Assembly: GCA_954871525.1 (NCBI GenBank)
Contig: OX940870.1
Location: 9,889,501 to 9,953,500 of the forward strand
Length of the DNA: 64,000 nt
Direction: 5' to 3'
Source: Parietaria judaica
Lineage: Eukaryota > Streptophyta > Magnoliopsida > Rosales > Urticaceae
In this document: positions 53,600 through 64,000 of the stretch, piece after piece
Position numbering within the stretch: position 1 is the stretch's first letter
Layout: every line of letters begins with the position of its first letter
Notes under the pieces: generated by a model
What the model was told of the DNA's origin: nothing
Database searches by the model: none
What the model saw: only the letters and a program-made list of their open reading frames with translations
Made by a program: the position numbers and the translations under genes

Positions 53600-55075
53600 T
53601 GAAACAACGCTAATGGACAGAGCAACGCCCTGCTCGGTGTAGAGGACATCCGTAGCGTCGAAACGAGTGGCTAAAATATCCAAATGGACGCTTGAGCAGA
53701 AAGTTACGAGCGCTCAAAGTCACGCGTTGTTTGAACGTCTCTCACGGCACTCCAAATACGACAATGCACGCTCAATGTGGGGATGGTCTGCATCATTCCC
53801 TCTAGGATGGAAAGAGTTCGTCCTCGAAGTCAGGTCGTCGTCTTCCGAAGAGTCATCGTGGAAAGGAATGAGGTGCTTCACATTGAACACGTCGGCGGTG
53901 CGGATGTGGCTCGAGAGCTTGAGACGTTAGGTGTTGGCCTTGATCTTCTCAATGATCTCAACGGGTCCAATTTTCTTGGCAGCAAGCTTGTTGTAATCAC
54001 CAGCGGAGAAGCGTTCCTTCGTGAGGACAGCCCACACAAAATCACCGACCTCGAATTCAAAGTGGCGGCGGTGTTGGTCGGCACGGGCCTTGTAACGAGC
54101 ATTGGCGGCAGAGAGGTTGTCACGAACGGCTTTATGAACATCCAGCAGCCCCGCTACAATATCAGCGGCTTTCTGGTGCGTCTTCTTCGTGCTCGGTAAA
54201 GGAACAAGATCCAAAGGCCCACGTGGTTGAGTAGAATAAACAATCTGAAAGGGGCTGAAACCCGTACTCCTATTAACGGCATGATTATGAGCAAATTTTG
54301 CTTGGCTAAGCTTTTGATCCCACCCTTTCGGGTTATCGCCGACAAGGCACCGAAGTAGATCACCAAGATTAACCACCTCGGTTTGTCCGTCGGTCTGTGG
54401 GTGATAAGCGCTACTGAAATCAAGCTTTGTGTTTACCATTTTCCATAAGCTCCGCCAAAAGTGACTAATGAATCGTGTGTCACGATCGGACAAAATCGAT
54501 GCCGGAAGACCATGAAGACGGTAGACATCACATCACAGAAGAACAGCTTAGCGACATTGACGGCATCTGTGGTCTTCTTACATGGAATAAAATGTGCCAT
54601 TTTAGAGAAACGATCGACAACAACAAAGATCGAATAGTTACCTCGTTGAGTCCGCGGTAATCCTAGCACAAAATCCATGCTAATGTCTGTCCACGGCTAT
54701 AATGGGACGGGCAGCGGCATGTAAAGCCCGGCGTTAGTCGCCCCGCCCTTGGAGACTTGACAAATGCGGCATCGCTGCACGTACCGGTGAACTTCCCCGC
54801 GCATACTCGGCCAAAAGTACGAAGATTGGACGAGTTGAAGCGTCCGATCGCGTCCCACGTCTCCCTCGCCTTGTAACTCCTGTACAATTTGTAACCGCAA
54901 GCTGCAATCTGGAACGCACAGTTGATTCCCACGGAAAAGGAACCCGTTGTGGAGAAAAAAATTCTGATCGCTTGCCGGCTTAACAGGCGAGGATTGTCGA
55001 GAAGTACGGATTAGTGGGGAACAACTCTTTAAAGGAATCAAACCTGGGTACCTCGACTCTCATGGTGACTAAAAT
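53600..55075 (-). mobile_element. Ty3/gypsy pol fragment (integrase and post-integrase part)
   Basis: Only the 3' part of pol is present on the minus strand. A zinc region remnant ('GDVGRDRTLQLVQSSYFWP', 'CRICQVSKGG') lies at 55,041-54,697. The integrase core follows: '[19 protein letters not shown]' and '[19 protein letters not shown]', then '[16 protein letters not shown]' and 'YHPQTDGQTEVVN'. The distal 'RYKARADQHRRHFEFEVGDF' and 'RTADVFNVKHLIPF' region comes last. The histidines of the HHCC region appear damaged. Frameshifts lie near 54,690 and 54,490, and a TAA near 53,927 replaces a tyrosine codon. No LTR is visible at either side. No chromodomain was seen, so the lineage is left open. 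Confidence 0.85.
53927..54678 (-). pseudogene. Broken gypsy integrase reading frame
   Basis: Two overlapping frames (54,678-54,433 and 54,493-53,927) together encode the integrase catalytic core. The catalytic aspartates are visible in 'SMDFVLG' and 'SDRDTRF', and the glutamate in 'TDGQTEVVN'. The frame change near 54,490 falls inside the core, so no functional integrase is made. Confidence 0.8.
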
Positions 55076-55754
55076 TATATAATTAAGTCGTAATTACACA
55101 ATTTAATCTTTATTAGTTAGACGAGTATAAAAGAAAATTCATCTTTTTTTTATCTTAATGATTGAATCTACAATTGCTATTTTTACCTATAATACTAACT
55201 CTAATTAGTATACCATTATACTTATAGTAGTACTAGTAATTACTAATTACTAATTAGTAAATAATAATATATAATTATACATTAAAAAAGAAATAACAGG
55301 CCCATCACCAAAATTTATTTTATTTCCTAGGCTAAAGAAAAGGAACATAAATATAAAATATAATAAACAAAGACTAAAAGAGAAGAAAAACAAAAAAGCA
55401 CGTGGGCCCACATTTCATCTTGTTTATCAAACCTGCTTCTCTCTTCTATAGTTACAGTTTCAAAGCTCGCCTCCAATGGTGTCGATGTCGAATTTTTTTA
55501 AGCAAAATAACAACAATGCTAATAGAAAAAAAAAAAATCTCCTTGACAACAGCCACCCTCAAATAGGGCTGGTCCGCCCATACGAGTGACCGACGGATAT
55601 TTTTTTTATATAATAAAATACTGGTAAAAGATAAAAATAAAAATAAAAAAAAGAGGGTGGGCAGTGTCCCTCCTCGTTCCACTGGAGCTTCGCCTCTGGA
55701 GTTGAGAACATCTATATCGGAGAAGGAATACCCAACACAGAGAAAGGTCGAATC

Positions 55755-55785
<31 letters not shown>

Positions 55786-56631
55786 AAGAAGAAGGAAAAT
55801 GGTGGAAATTCTTCTTTCGATCTATGGTGAGAGTGAGAATAGTTGTTGTCAGAGAGAGATAAGAAGAAGAAGAAGAAGGGAAATGGTGGAAATTCTTCTT
55901 TCGATCTATGGTGAGAGTGAGAATAGTTGTTGTCAGAGAGAGATATGACTTGGCAGGGTTTATGTGGCAGCGAGTAGCGGCGTGTTTTAAAAAATAGACA
56001 GACCAACCAAATCTCTTAACAGAATGGAGTTTAGATACTTTAGCCACCAAAAATAAAATTAAGTACATGAATACAAAAAAAATAAATCATTAGGTATTTT
56101 AGCCGCAATTTACCCTAACTATAAATCCAATGTATGAACATTTCAGCTTTCCTCAATTTTAAGTTTTATAAGAACTCGAATCAATAAATTTTGTTGTGTT
56201 GAGTAAGCAATAAGATATTCTGTTACTTTCCATGATCATGCCTAATTTAATATGGTTTTAATGCCATGAATGTGTAACGTGACTAAATTGTTTGTTATTC
56301 TTAGTTGTTCTATTTATTATTTATATTGAATGGGATGACACCATTTTTATTTTTAAGGTCACATATACTCGTATAAGAAGATATAATCGGATTGCGAAGG
56401 CACTGCTTTATAAAATAGAAATTTGAGATTGTTTTTAGGTTTTTTCTTTATAATAAATTTTCTTCAGTCTAAACATATTTGTTGCTGTGTTGTAATTGCT
56501 AAGTAATTATATTGCCATCTTCCATGAGAAGAGATGAAAGTTTCTGCTACATTGAAAGCAAACAAAATTGCACACCCTCGTCCGAATATAATGGGAAAAC
56601 TGAAGCACTAAATACAAACCCCAATAATTAT
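55076..56631. other. AT-rich intergenic DNA with a GAA microsatellite and a tandem duplication
   Basis: No gene is recognised. A (GAA)n tract lies at about 55,757-55,795. The region 56,040-56,125 ends in 'gcaatttaccctaa', the reverse complement of a motif that starts another repeat at 63,257. Confidence 0.5.
55796..55945. repeat. Two-copy tandem duplication, about 83-bp period
   Basis: Both copies contain 'aaatggtggaaattcttct', 'cgatctatggtgagagtg' and 'agttgttgtcagagagagat', separated by a GAA tract. The open minus frame across it is a repeat artefact. Confidence 0.9.
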
Positions 56632-58523
56632 TTATATTCCTGCTGTTGTGGTTGAGGAACTAGACGAATCACAGACGGCGGTGCCGGTCACGTCCAATAA
56701 CCCGTCCTCCAGGGTGTTGACTAAACTGTCGAAGTAACTGCGGATCACAAAAGTCAACTCGGATAGCTTGCGACAATACTCCATAAAGTCGTCAATGGAC
56801 CCTTCTGCGGCGAGATACTTCTCCATCCCCTGCTCTGCACATTCATGCAGCCTCTCCAAGCTGAACTCTGCCTCTTCTTGCAAGTACTCGAAAAACTGCC
56901 TCTTTTCCCGCTGATCCTCCGGAAAATAGTAACCGTACACGCAGCTCCATTGCAGGACGCTCTTACACCTTATTATCTCCCGCCAAGCCTGGACAATGAA
57001 CCCAAGGCACGCCTTTTTCTGGCCGTAGTGTTTGACTAAGCGCTCTTCTTGCAATGCCTTCAAATCGTTGGCCGCCTTTTGCCTGGACCACAGGTGCCTC
57101 GCCCAATGCTCGTAGTGTTGTGTGTACTTGCTCAGCGATGCTCGCACTTCGATCATCCGCACGATCTCCACCGCCTCTACACCTGCCCTGCTGGAGCTCT
57201 GCTCGAGCTCATAGCATGAGTGGTAATTCTGCGTCGACCATGCGCCGAGACAGTGCCAGCAGAACTCGTGACGACACGGGGCGGGGCACCTGATGTGGTT
57301 GCAGCCCTGGTCCTTCTCGATGGGCCGCTCGCATTGCGGGCAGGCCTTGTGACAGAGTGTATGATTAAGAGAAAAAATAACACTTCGGAATTACATAATC
57401 ACAATAATTAAGACATGATGTGATCAAAGCTCGAAGTAAATGCTTTTGTTTTTATCTTAAATTATTTGGATATGATCATGTGGACCCATTAATAATTGAA
57501 TGAACACGACACAACCACGAAAAATCGATGCTTTTTTACGGAAACTCTATTATTTAGAAAAACTATTAATTTCATGTATTCAATAATTATTTATTTATTT
57601 TAATCTACGAAGCATAACTCGGGTCAAATCAGATTTAACACGGTCAATAAACAGGCAATAGTCAAACTTAATTAAGCGTGTGACACGGAAATTACCCGGG
57701 ACACGAATTGTCACTCTTATGTAACATAACATGGTCCATTACGCACCTTGGTGTTGACGAGGATCCACTTTGCGGTTTCCCCTTCGTCTACGTTCTTCGC
57801 CGCCCACTCCACCGCAGCGCCGCAGCTGGCCGGCCGATGCACCTCTTCTCCGCAATTCCAGCAGAAGCTGTGCGAGCACCAGCACCTGACAACGACGCTC
57901 TTGCTTCCATTTCCGCCGCTGCCTCTGCCGAAATCACTACTCGTGAAATCGATAGCGTAATTGCAGTCTGGTGCCGGGCACCACCTGATCTTCCTCCGCC
58001 GGTAACTTTCCTCCACGTAGGAGCGCAACAAGCACCGTGAGAACTTCTCCTTGTCGGAGTGCGTCGCAGCCAGAGCCTCAACCATGTCTTCTCCGACGGA
58101 AGCGGGGCAAGAAGGATCGGGACACGTCAGAGTCAGACACCCAGAACCGTCGTCGCTTATCGACTTCGCGATGTATCTTCCCCAGCACGCTCTGCAGTAC
58201 AAATGGCCGCAAGAAGCGGAGACTGTGGCGGGCGTCTCGAAGCAGATACCGCAAGTGACCGGACGATAGGACGGTGGAGAAGCGACGATCGGAGCGGCGA
58301 AGAGGCCGAGTTTGGCTCGGACTCCGACCTCGTCATCGAACCAGCGGTCGAAGAGCTTGGTGACGTTCCAGTTGAAGTGCCGGAGCAGGACGATCGCCGT
58401 GGCTCTCGACTCGGACAGGGTCGCGGAAACCCTGTCGACGTCGTCTTCTTGTCCCTGCCTTAACTGTGATTCTGTTGTGATCGAATACATGTTTCGTCTC
58501 AATCCTTCATCTTGTTCTTCCAT
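56632..58523 (-). CDS. ARIADNE-type RBR E3 ubiquitin ligase, gene 1 (496 aa)
   Basis: Exon 1 is 58,523-57,747 and exon 2 is 57,345-56,632, with a 401-nt phase-0 intron (donor AAG|GTGCGT, acceptor CACAAG|GCC). The N-terminal block 'ESQLRQGQEDDVDRVSATLS' and 'IVLLRHFNWNVTKLFDRWF' is typical of plant ARI proteins. RING1 starts at Cys91 ('CGICFETP', 'CGHLYCRACW'), followed by IBR ('WCPAPDCNYAI', 'FCWNCGEEVHRPASC'). RING2 has the expected catalytic Cys279 in 'GCNHIRC', and a helical Ariadne domain follows ('SKYTQHYEHWARHLWSRQ'). It should take ubiquitin from an E2 onto Cys279, then to a substrate. It is shorter than the 530-590 aa of many ARIs because the acidic N terminus is minimal. The gene is a tandem paralogue of 60,687-62,996. 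Confidence 0.92.
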
Positions 58524-58596
58524 GTTAAACGATGAAGCTCTCGAGTTTCGAGTCAGAGGTCAATGGCTGAAGACTCAGTAACAAGAAAAAGCGTAT

Positions 58597-58606
58597 AGTA
58601 TATATA
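58597..58606 (-). promoter_or_regulatory. TATA box of ARI gene 1
   Basis: Minus-strand 'CTATATATAC' lies about 75-80 nt before the start codon, implying a short leader of about 45 nt. Confidence 0.55.
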
Positions 58607-59294
58607 GGCACAGTTTAGTAACATCGCGACCATCCATTTCATATGGATGGACGGTTCGGATGATACCGATCTTCTCCTTTCTTGTTGAACAAAGCACAGC
58701 TCTTTCGTAGAAACAACAAAGTGAAGACTGAGAATGTCACCAACTAATTTCCTGCTCGCTTTATTTTCGTTTTTAATTTAATAATAATAAAAAGGAGCAA
58801 ACAGAAAATCCAAGGACTATTACATAATAAGACGTGTCGTTTGGGGTCAATGAATGGTATTTGCAATGCGTGGAAAAAAAAAAGTGGATTTCTACGTTGA
58901 AAGTGAACTTATCAAATATTGAATTCAAATTACTAAATAGTTGCACCGGATAAACATCAAATACCCACGTATTATTAGTTGTATTCAAATATTATAAAAT
59001 ATATAGAGCTACAAATTGTTATGGGTCGAAATTTTATAATATAAATTGATTTTTGTTTTTCCTCTATTTTTTGGAAGCGGTAAATGCAATTAAAAGACAA
59101 ATTTTACTGTCATCGAAATCAAATATTTGATAATTGCGGTTTTTACACTCTAAAATAAGGTATTTGAAAAGTGATAAACGGTCTTTCTATCAATAAAATA
59201 CCGCACCAAATATACCACATTACACTAAGTTTCTAATTACCTCGTAGCGAATGGGAAAACCGAAGTAAGACTATTGAAAACCGTTTAAAAGAAG
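58607..59294. other. Intergenic region between ARI gene 1 and the ARI relic
   Basis: This is AT-rich, with no gene recognised. The promoter of ARI gene 1 lies at its left end. Confidence 0.45.
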
Positions 59295-59600
59295 TCAGGA
59301 ACCCCGTCGTCTCTCATCGACTTGGACAATTTGACGTCCCGTTTTCTGCATGTCGAAACGTTTTGAAACATATATGGTTCGAACTCGGAGCTCATCGTTG
59401 AACCAGTGGTCGAAGAGCTTGGTGACGTTCCACCTGAAGTGTCCAAGCAGGACGATCGCCGCAGCTATCGACTTACGATGGAATACCTTCTCAGACTCTC
59501 CTCTACTTTCGAGATCGTTACGCTGCTTAGGTTTTCGGCATTCTCGTCCATGATCGGTAGCTTTCACGGTCAATGCCATCAAGAAAAATAAATAAATCAC
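59295..59600 (-). pseudogene. Decayed ARIADNE-type RBR fragment
   Basis: The minus strand encodes 'AAAIVLLGHFRWNVTKLFDH', almost the same as residues 42-59 of ARI gene 1. A 'TDHGRE' start upstream recalls the 'MASDHGG' start of ARI gene 2. On the left, 'tttctgcatgtcgaaacgtt' corresponds to the RING1 region of gene 2 near 62,655, so sequence between is deleted. No RING, IBR or Ariadne domain remains. Confidence 0.8.
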
Positions 59601-59696
59601 AATTTACAGCAGTCGGAGGAGGCAAAGTGGTGGGTTGATTTCTATAATTTTTCAAAAATTGGGTCATATAATAGCATTTGGATATGAACAATGTGA

Positions 59697-60018
59697 TTAT
59701 TCATTATAATTTTTCTTTCTTTTAAAAAATGCATGGAGTTATAGAAACTAGAGAGTGATATTTGGGACTAGACTAGTACAGTAGTACTGTGTGGGACAAA
59801 TGTAAGCGTTTTCAATGTATATATATATATAATAACCAGTGACGGAAAAAATTTAAGTTTACTCAAATGTAATGTAAACATATGAAGGTGGTTATTCATT
59901 ATAATTTTTCTTTCTTTTAAAAAATGCATGGAATTATAAAAACTAGAGAGTGATATTTGGGACTAGACTAGTACAGTAGTACTGCGTGGGAGAAATGTAA
60001 GCGTTTTCAATATATATA
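59697..60018. repeat. Direct duplication of about 130 bp, 62-nt spacer
   Basis: Copies at 59,697-59,830 and 59,892-60,018 share 'ttattcattataatttttct', 'gagagtgatatttgggacta' and 'gtacagtagtactg', with few differences. Non-coding. Confidence 0.9.
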
Positions 60019-60119
60019 ATAGTACAGTAGACTAGAACGAAGTCAGCGTTTTTGATCTCTGTCGATCAACATCCCGAGCTTCGATTTGATATGTAACTTG
60101 CGTAAATCTGACGCTCGAG

Positions 60120-60395
60120 TCAAAAGATATGGCCGGTCGAACTTAGAGCTTTCGCGGGAGTTCTCCGAACTTTCTTCCGGGTACGCCTCTCGGATCGCCT
60201 CTTCTTCTCGGAACGCCTCTTCCTGACTCGTCTTCCAATATTCCGAGATCGCCCTTTCAAACGCCTCTCGGAAAATCCGTGAGTTATGCCCGCATCATTC
60301 TCTCCGGGATGGAAAGAATTCGTCCTCGAATTCGGAGTTGCTCCATTGGGTTTCGGGTGATTCGAAGGACGCTTTAGGCCCGCATCATAGGTCAA
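60120..60395 (-). mobile_element. Small gypsy 3' fragment related to 53,600-55,075
   Basis: The minus strand encodes 'RTNSFHPGENDAG', matching 'RTNSFHPR' and the following residues at the end of the gypsy fragment near 53,800. About 50 nt are clearly shared ('ggatggaaagaattcgtcct'). What follows is arginine/lysine-rich low-complexity text ('RKRRSEKKRRSERRTRKK') from a diverged repeat, not a gene. Confidence 0.6.
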
Positions 60396-60686
60396 CTCGA
60401 TTTCGCGGCGGCTTCATCGTAATCCCAACATAACCCAGCGGCCCCCATCTTCAGCGTGACAAATATTTATATGAGTCGATGCAAAACTTTTTATTTTTTT
60501 TGCATTTATATTTGTTTTGTTTCTGGGTTTATACAGAAGAATAACGAAGAAGTCGAAAGGTAGAAGATGAAGTTTTAATATTTTAATTGCACAACCTGTT
60601 CCGAATATACCCCAGTGCAACCTCTTCTAATTACATTGCAAAAAAAAAAAGTAAAAAAAAGGAAAGCATTAAAAGAACCCCAGAGG

Positions 60687-62996
60687 TCATTCTGAATGAG
60701 TTCCCTGTTGAGGTGAAGAAGGTAGAGGAAGACCAGAAGCCGGCGCAATCGATACGTCAAAGAACCCGTCCTCAAGGGCGTTGACCCATTTGTCAAAGTA
60801 ATTCCCGGTCACACAAGTCAAGTGCAATAGCTTCCTGCGGAACTCCACAAACTCACAATAAGACCCTTGTGCGGCGAGAAACTTCTCTAGCCCCGGCCCC
60901 GCAAGTTCATGAAGCCTCTCTAAGGAAAACTCAGCAAATTCTTGCAAGTGCTCGAAAATCGGCTTCTTCTCCGGCTTATCCTCCAGAAAATAGTAGCTGT
61001 ACACGGAGCTCCATTGCAATAGTTTCCTACACCTTATTATCTCCCGCCAAGCATGGACGATGATCCCGAGGCTCGTCCCTTTTTTGCCGTAGTGCATTTC
61101 GAGTGCGCCCAAGCGCTCGCCTTGCAACTCCTTCAAATCCATGGTGGCCTTAAGCCTGGACCGCATGTGCATTGACCACTGGTTGTAGCAGTCCTCGTAC
61201 ATGCTCTTTGACAACGCTTTCTTGGGGGATATCTTTAGCTCCGCTCTCTCTCCATCCGCCACCTCATCGAGGCGCTTTTTGCACAAGTGGGTACTCACTC
61301 CCGTCCACATACCGAGGCATTTCCAGCAGAATTCGTACCCGCACGGGGCGGGGCACTTCATGTGGCTGCAGCCCTTGCCCTTCTCGATCGGCCGCTTGCA
61401 CTGCGGGCAGGCCTGGCAAGAGAGTACTGATTAGGGGATCACACAATTACAATAACTACTAATTACTACATCATATTAAGGCTGTCAATCTTGGACCACA
61501 TACACAACACAATTAAATCTACAAACACGATTATTATAGCACGAGAACATACACATAGACACGACTATAAATAAATTGAATATGAATATGCGTTAGCTTA
61601 GACTAAGTATGAGTGTATGATCATCACCTATTTTATTCAAAGTTAAAAAAAATATAAAGCAACACATATATCCTGCTTATGACCGGCCACAAAGTCAGAC
61701 TATAATATTCTATAACAAGTATTGTATGTATAACGTCACACTATGATATAGTAACCAAATATTGTATGTATATTTTTAAAAGATGAAAACACGATCCCAT
61801 ATATTGTACTAAGTAATATTACCTATTTGTTTTTTAATAAACGTTATTATGTTATCGACGTTGTTATTTATGTGCTTATTACAAAAAAATAAAAATAAAA
61901 ATCTATGAAAAAAAATCCTTGAATTAAAAATTTAGCCTAGGCTAAACCGAAGTCCTAACTTTCCTGATTATACGCGGTTCTAAATTTCTTTTATTCTAAC
62001 TTTCCCGATTTCCCGGACTGGTTTGTAACCACTATCCTTCGGGACTTAAATCCCGATTATTAATACAAGTCTCTGTTTCTTCAAACAAACAAAAAAAAAC
62101 TTATTTTATTCAAAGTTCAAACTGCACATGAATGAATTGCATGGCGCCACATGCATGGTTTATTATAGTACCTTTGTGTGGAGGACGATCCACTTCATGC
62201 TGTCCTCTTCCTCTCCGTTTTTCGCCACCCACTTTACCGCTGCGCTGCAGCTCGCCGGCCGGTGGACTTCCTCTCCGCAGTTCCCGCAGAAGCTGTGCGA
62301 GCACCGGCATTCAACCGCAACGCAATTGCTCCCATTACCCTCGCGGCCTCTTTCGAAATCAGAGCTTATGAATTCAAAGGCATAATCGCAATCCGGCGCG
62401 GGGCACCACCTCCTCCTCCTCCGGTAACTGTCCTCCACATAAGACCGCAACAGAAACCGAGAGAACTTCTCTTTGACGGAGGGCGTCACAGCCAGAGCCT
62501 CGATCATGTCTTCTCCGGCGGAAGCCGGGCAAGAAGGACTGGGACACGGTAGACTCAGATATCGGAGACCATCCCCGGTAATCGAGCTGGCAATGTAGCT
62601 TCCCCAGCACGTTTTGCAGTACAAGTGGCCACAAGAAGCGGAGGCCGTGGCGTTCTTTGCATGTGGAAACGTTTCGAGGCAGATAGGGCAAGTGAAGGGA
62701 CGATGGGACGGTGGAAAATCGACAATCGGGGTGACAAAGAGGCCGAGTTTGGCTCGGAGTCCGGCCTCGTCGTCGCACCAACGGTCGAAGAGATTGGTGA
62801 CGCTCCAGCTGAAGTGCCGGAGCAGGATGATCACTGTGGCTCTCGACTCGGACAGGATTGTGGAAACCCTAGCGATGTCGTGTTCTTGTCTCTGCCGTAA
62901 CTGTGATTCGCTTATGATCGAATAACTTCTCTGACTGACTTCTTCGTTCGAAATCGTTGGGCTGCTGCTCTGGAGTCCTCCATGATCGGAGGCCAT
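60687..62996 (-). CDS. ARIADNE-type RBR E3 ubiquitin ligase, gene 2 (516 aa)
   Basis: Exon 1 is 62,996-62,172 and exon 2 is 61,412-60,687, with a 759-nt phase-0 intron (AAG|GTACTA to TTGCCAG|GCC). The start is the ATG of 'MASDHGG', since no ATG lies further upstream in frame. The layout matches gene 1: N-terminal 'SESQLRQRQEHDIARVSTIL', RING1 'CPICLETF' and 'CGHLYCKTCW', IBR 'WCPAPDCDYAF' and 'FCGNCGEEVHRPASC', RING2 with catalytic Cys295 in 'GCSHMKC', then an Ariadne helical domain. Both genes share the single intron at the same codon, which supports tandem duplication. The intron carries a LINE tail inserted against the gene's direction. All zinc and catalytic residues checked are present. 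Substrates are unknown. Confidence 0.92.
62013..62099 (+). mobile_element. Severely 5'-truncated LINE tail in the ARI gene 2 intron
   Basis: 'actatccttcgggacttaaa' and 'taatacaag', followed by an A run, match the 3' end of the LINE at 28,967-29,050 in reverse orientation. Fewer than 90 nt remain. It lies on the plus strand, antisense to the gene. Confidence 0.8.
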
Positions 62997-64000
62997 GATC
63001 GGAGTCTCCCAGGTCAACGGCGAAGACTCAAGAGAAAATATATTATCCACGAATAAATCGCATATTTTCGCAAATATTTAATTTTATGACCTATTATCAA
63101 ACAAGAAGAGTAAAAATCCAGGCCGAATTATACTCTATAGAATTTCCTCTTTACTTTTTTTTTTATTTATATTTAATTACGTATAGTGTATACCTATTTT
63201 AGGCCAAAATTGTGAACATTAAACTTACTTGGCATGCAAGCTTGTTTAATAAATTTTAGGGTTAATTGCGACAAAAATACCCAACCTTTGGTCAAATTCT
63301 CTGATGTGTATACAACCTCCGTAAATAGCGGCAAAAGTATCCAAACTTAACATTTGGGAGTCGACCGAGAAAATCTATCTATGTGGCAATCAGCCTTTGC
63401 CACGTGGCATGCCACATGACACTTGGCCGCCACGTGGGGTGCTCTTGTGTTAATATAATTATTTTTGCCAAAAGTTTAATTGGTATCTTTGCCAAAAATC
63501 TATCAAAAATATGATTTTTTACGAAATTTCAATTATTTTTCGCAATTTTTACACACAAAAACGACAAGAGATTTTCCACCCCCGTGCACATGCGAATTTC
63601 GCGGAAAAAGGGAAAAAAAGGGAAAATGACAATAAAAGGGCAGGAATTTCGAACCGCATTTCTCCGAAAAACGAATTTCCATGCAAAAATCTCGACATTT
63701 AATACCTTGATTCTAATTACCAACTATGACTAACACTCTGTCAAAAAAAAAACTATTACTTAACACCCAGCATTCAAAAAATAATAGTCACGAATAATTC
63801 CGTTCTTAGATAAACATTGAATTAATCCATATTATTCATTACCATCAACCTTTCATTTTCCTAAATGTGTCATGAGAATAAAGAGTGGCCTTTTCTTCAA
63901 CACTTAGCTTTCGATTGGTTACTTCTTAGTAAAACTTAATCCAAACTTGTTTCCACATAGTACTGTCTCGATCTTCCTCTAAAGATCAACAAGCTGACGA
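62997..64000. other. ARI gene 2 upstream region and repeat relic
   Basis: No gene is recognised. From about 63,257 to 63,450 lies a relic starting 'ttagggttaattgcgacaaa' with several 'gccacgtgg'/'ccacatg' words. It resembles the edge repeat at 56,098 (reverse) and the 'gccacgtgg' text near 3,350. The rest is AT-rich. A TATA-like 'taatatatttt' near 63,040 (minus) could serve ARI gene 2. Confidence 0.45.

Noticed and set aside
62997..63050. Upstream extension of ARI gene 2
   Set aside because: It would begin at GTG. The ATG at 62,996 is the first in frame and matches the start of the ARI relic.
1..64000. tRNA, rRNA or organellar insertions
   Set aside because: No paired A/B-box tRNA genes, rRNA core motifs or plastid/mitochondrial genes were recognised by eye. 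A tRNAscan or organelle BLAST would settle this.

Overview
The window is nuclear DNA of a flowering plant, almost certainly a eudicot. The evidence is spliced genes with GT-AG introns, a plastid-type allene oxide synthase, a WAK-like receptor kinase, Mediator subunit 18, ARIADNE ubiquitin ligases and plant-specific retrotransposon lineages. Species cannot be fixed from the sequence. A Myrtales genome such as pomegranate is only a guess.

Layout: positions 1-16,240 are almost entirely retrotransposon. A GC-rich LTR-like fragment is followed by a solo LTR (3,557-4,555) and another LTR-like fragment. A second solo LTR of the same family (5,863-16,240, target duplication AAACC) is split by a Tat-lineage Ty3/gypsy element (6,067-15,508). 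That element has lost gag, protease and most of reverse transcriptase, but carries a degenerate coding region on its opposite strand. A gene-bearing stretch follows: a 95-codon unknown gene (17,337), a three-exon WAKL14/20-type kinase (21,043-25,141) and, convergent with it, intronless AOS/CYP74A (26,170-27,744, minus). A 5'-truncated L1-like LINE (28,967-31,458, minus) comes next. A 10.4-kb Ty1/copia element (34,137-44,583) has unusually long 2.75-kb LTRs and an exact CGTAG target duplication. It keeps an intact gag but lacks protease and integrase.

Positions 44,584-49,715 are AT-rich and gene-free. A fragment of a NOP53/SMO4-like gene (49,8xx) then lies between two direct repeats, just upstream of a five-exon MED18 gene (50,293-51,325). 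An intronless F-box gene follows (52,192-53,358), then a broken Ty3/gypsy integrase fragment (minus), two two-exon ARIADNE-type RBR ligase genes on the minus strand (56,632-58,523 and 60,687-62,996) and a decayed third ARI copy between them.

The host genes do not form a pathway. AOS makes the jasmonate precursor, WAKL is a surface receptor kinase, MED18 is a transcription co-activator subunit, and the F-box and ARI proteins belong to ubiquitin signalling. The most notable structures are the nested retroelements with an antisense ORF, a 24-nt host flank repeated before the 3' LTR, telo-box and hairpin clusters in the copia element, and the NOP53 fragment inserted beside MED18. No tRNA, rRNA or CRISPR features were recognised.
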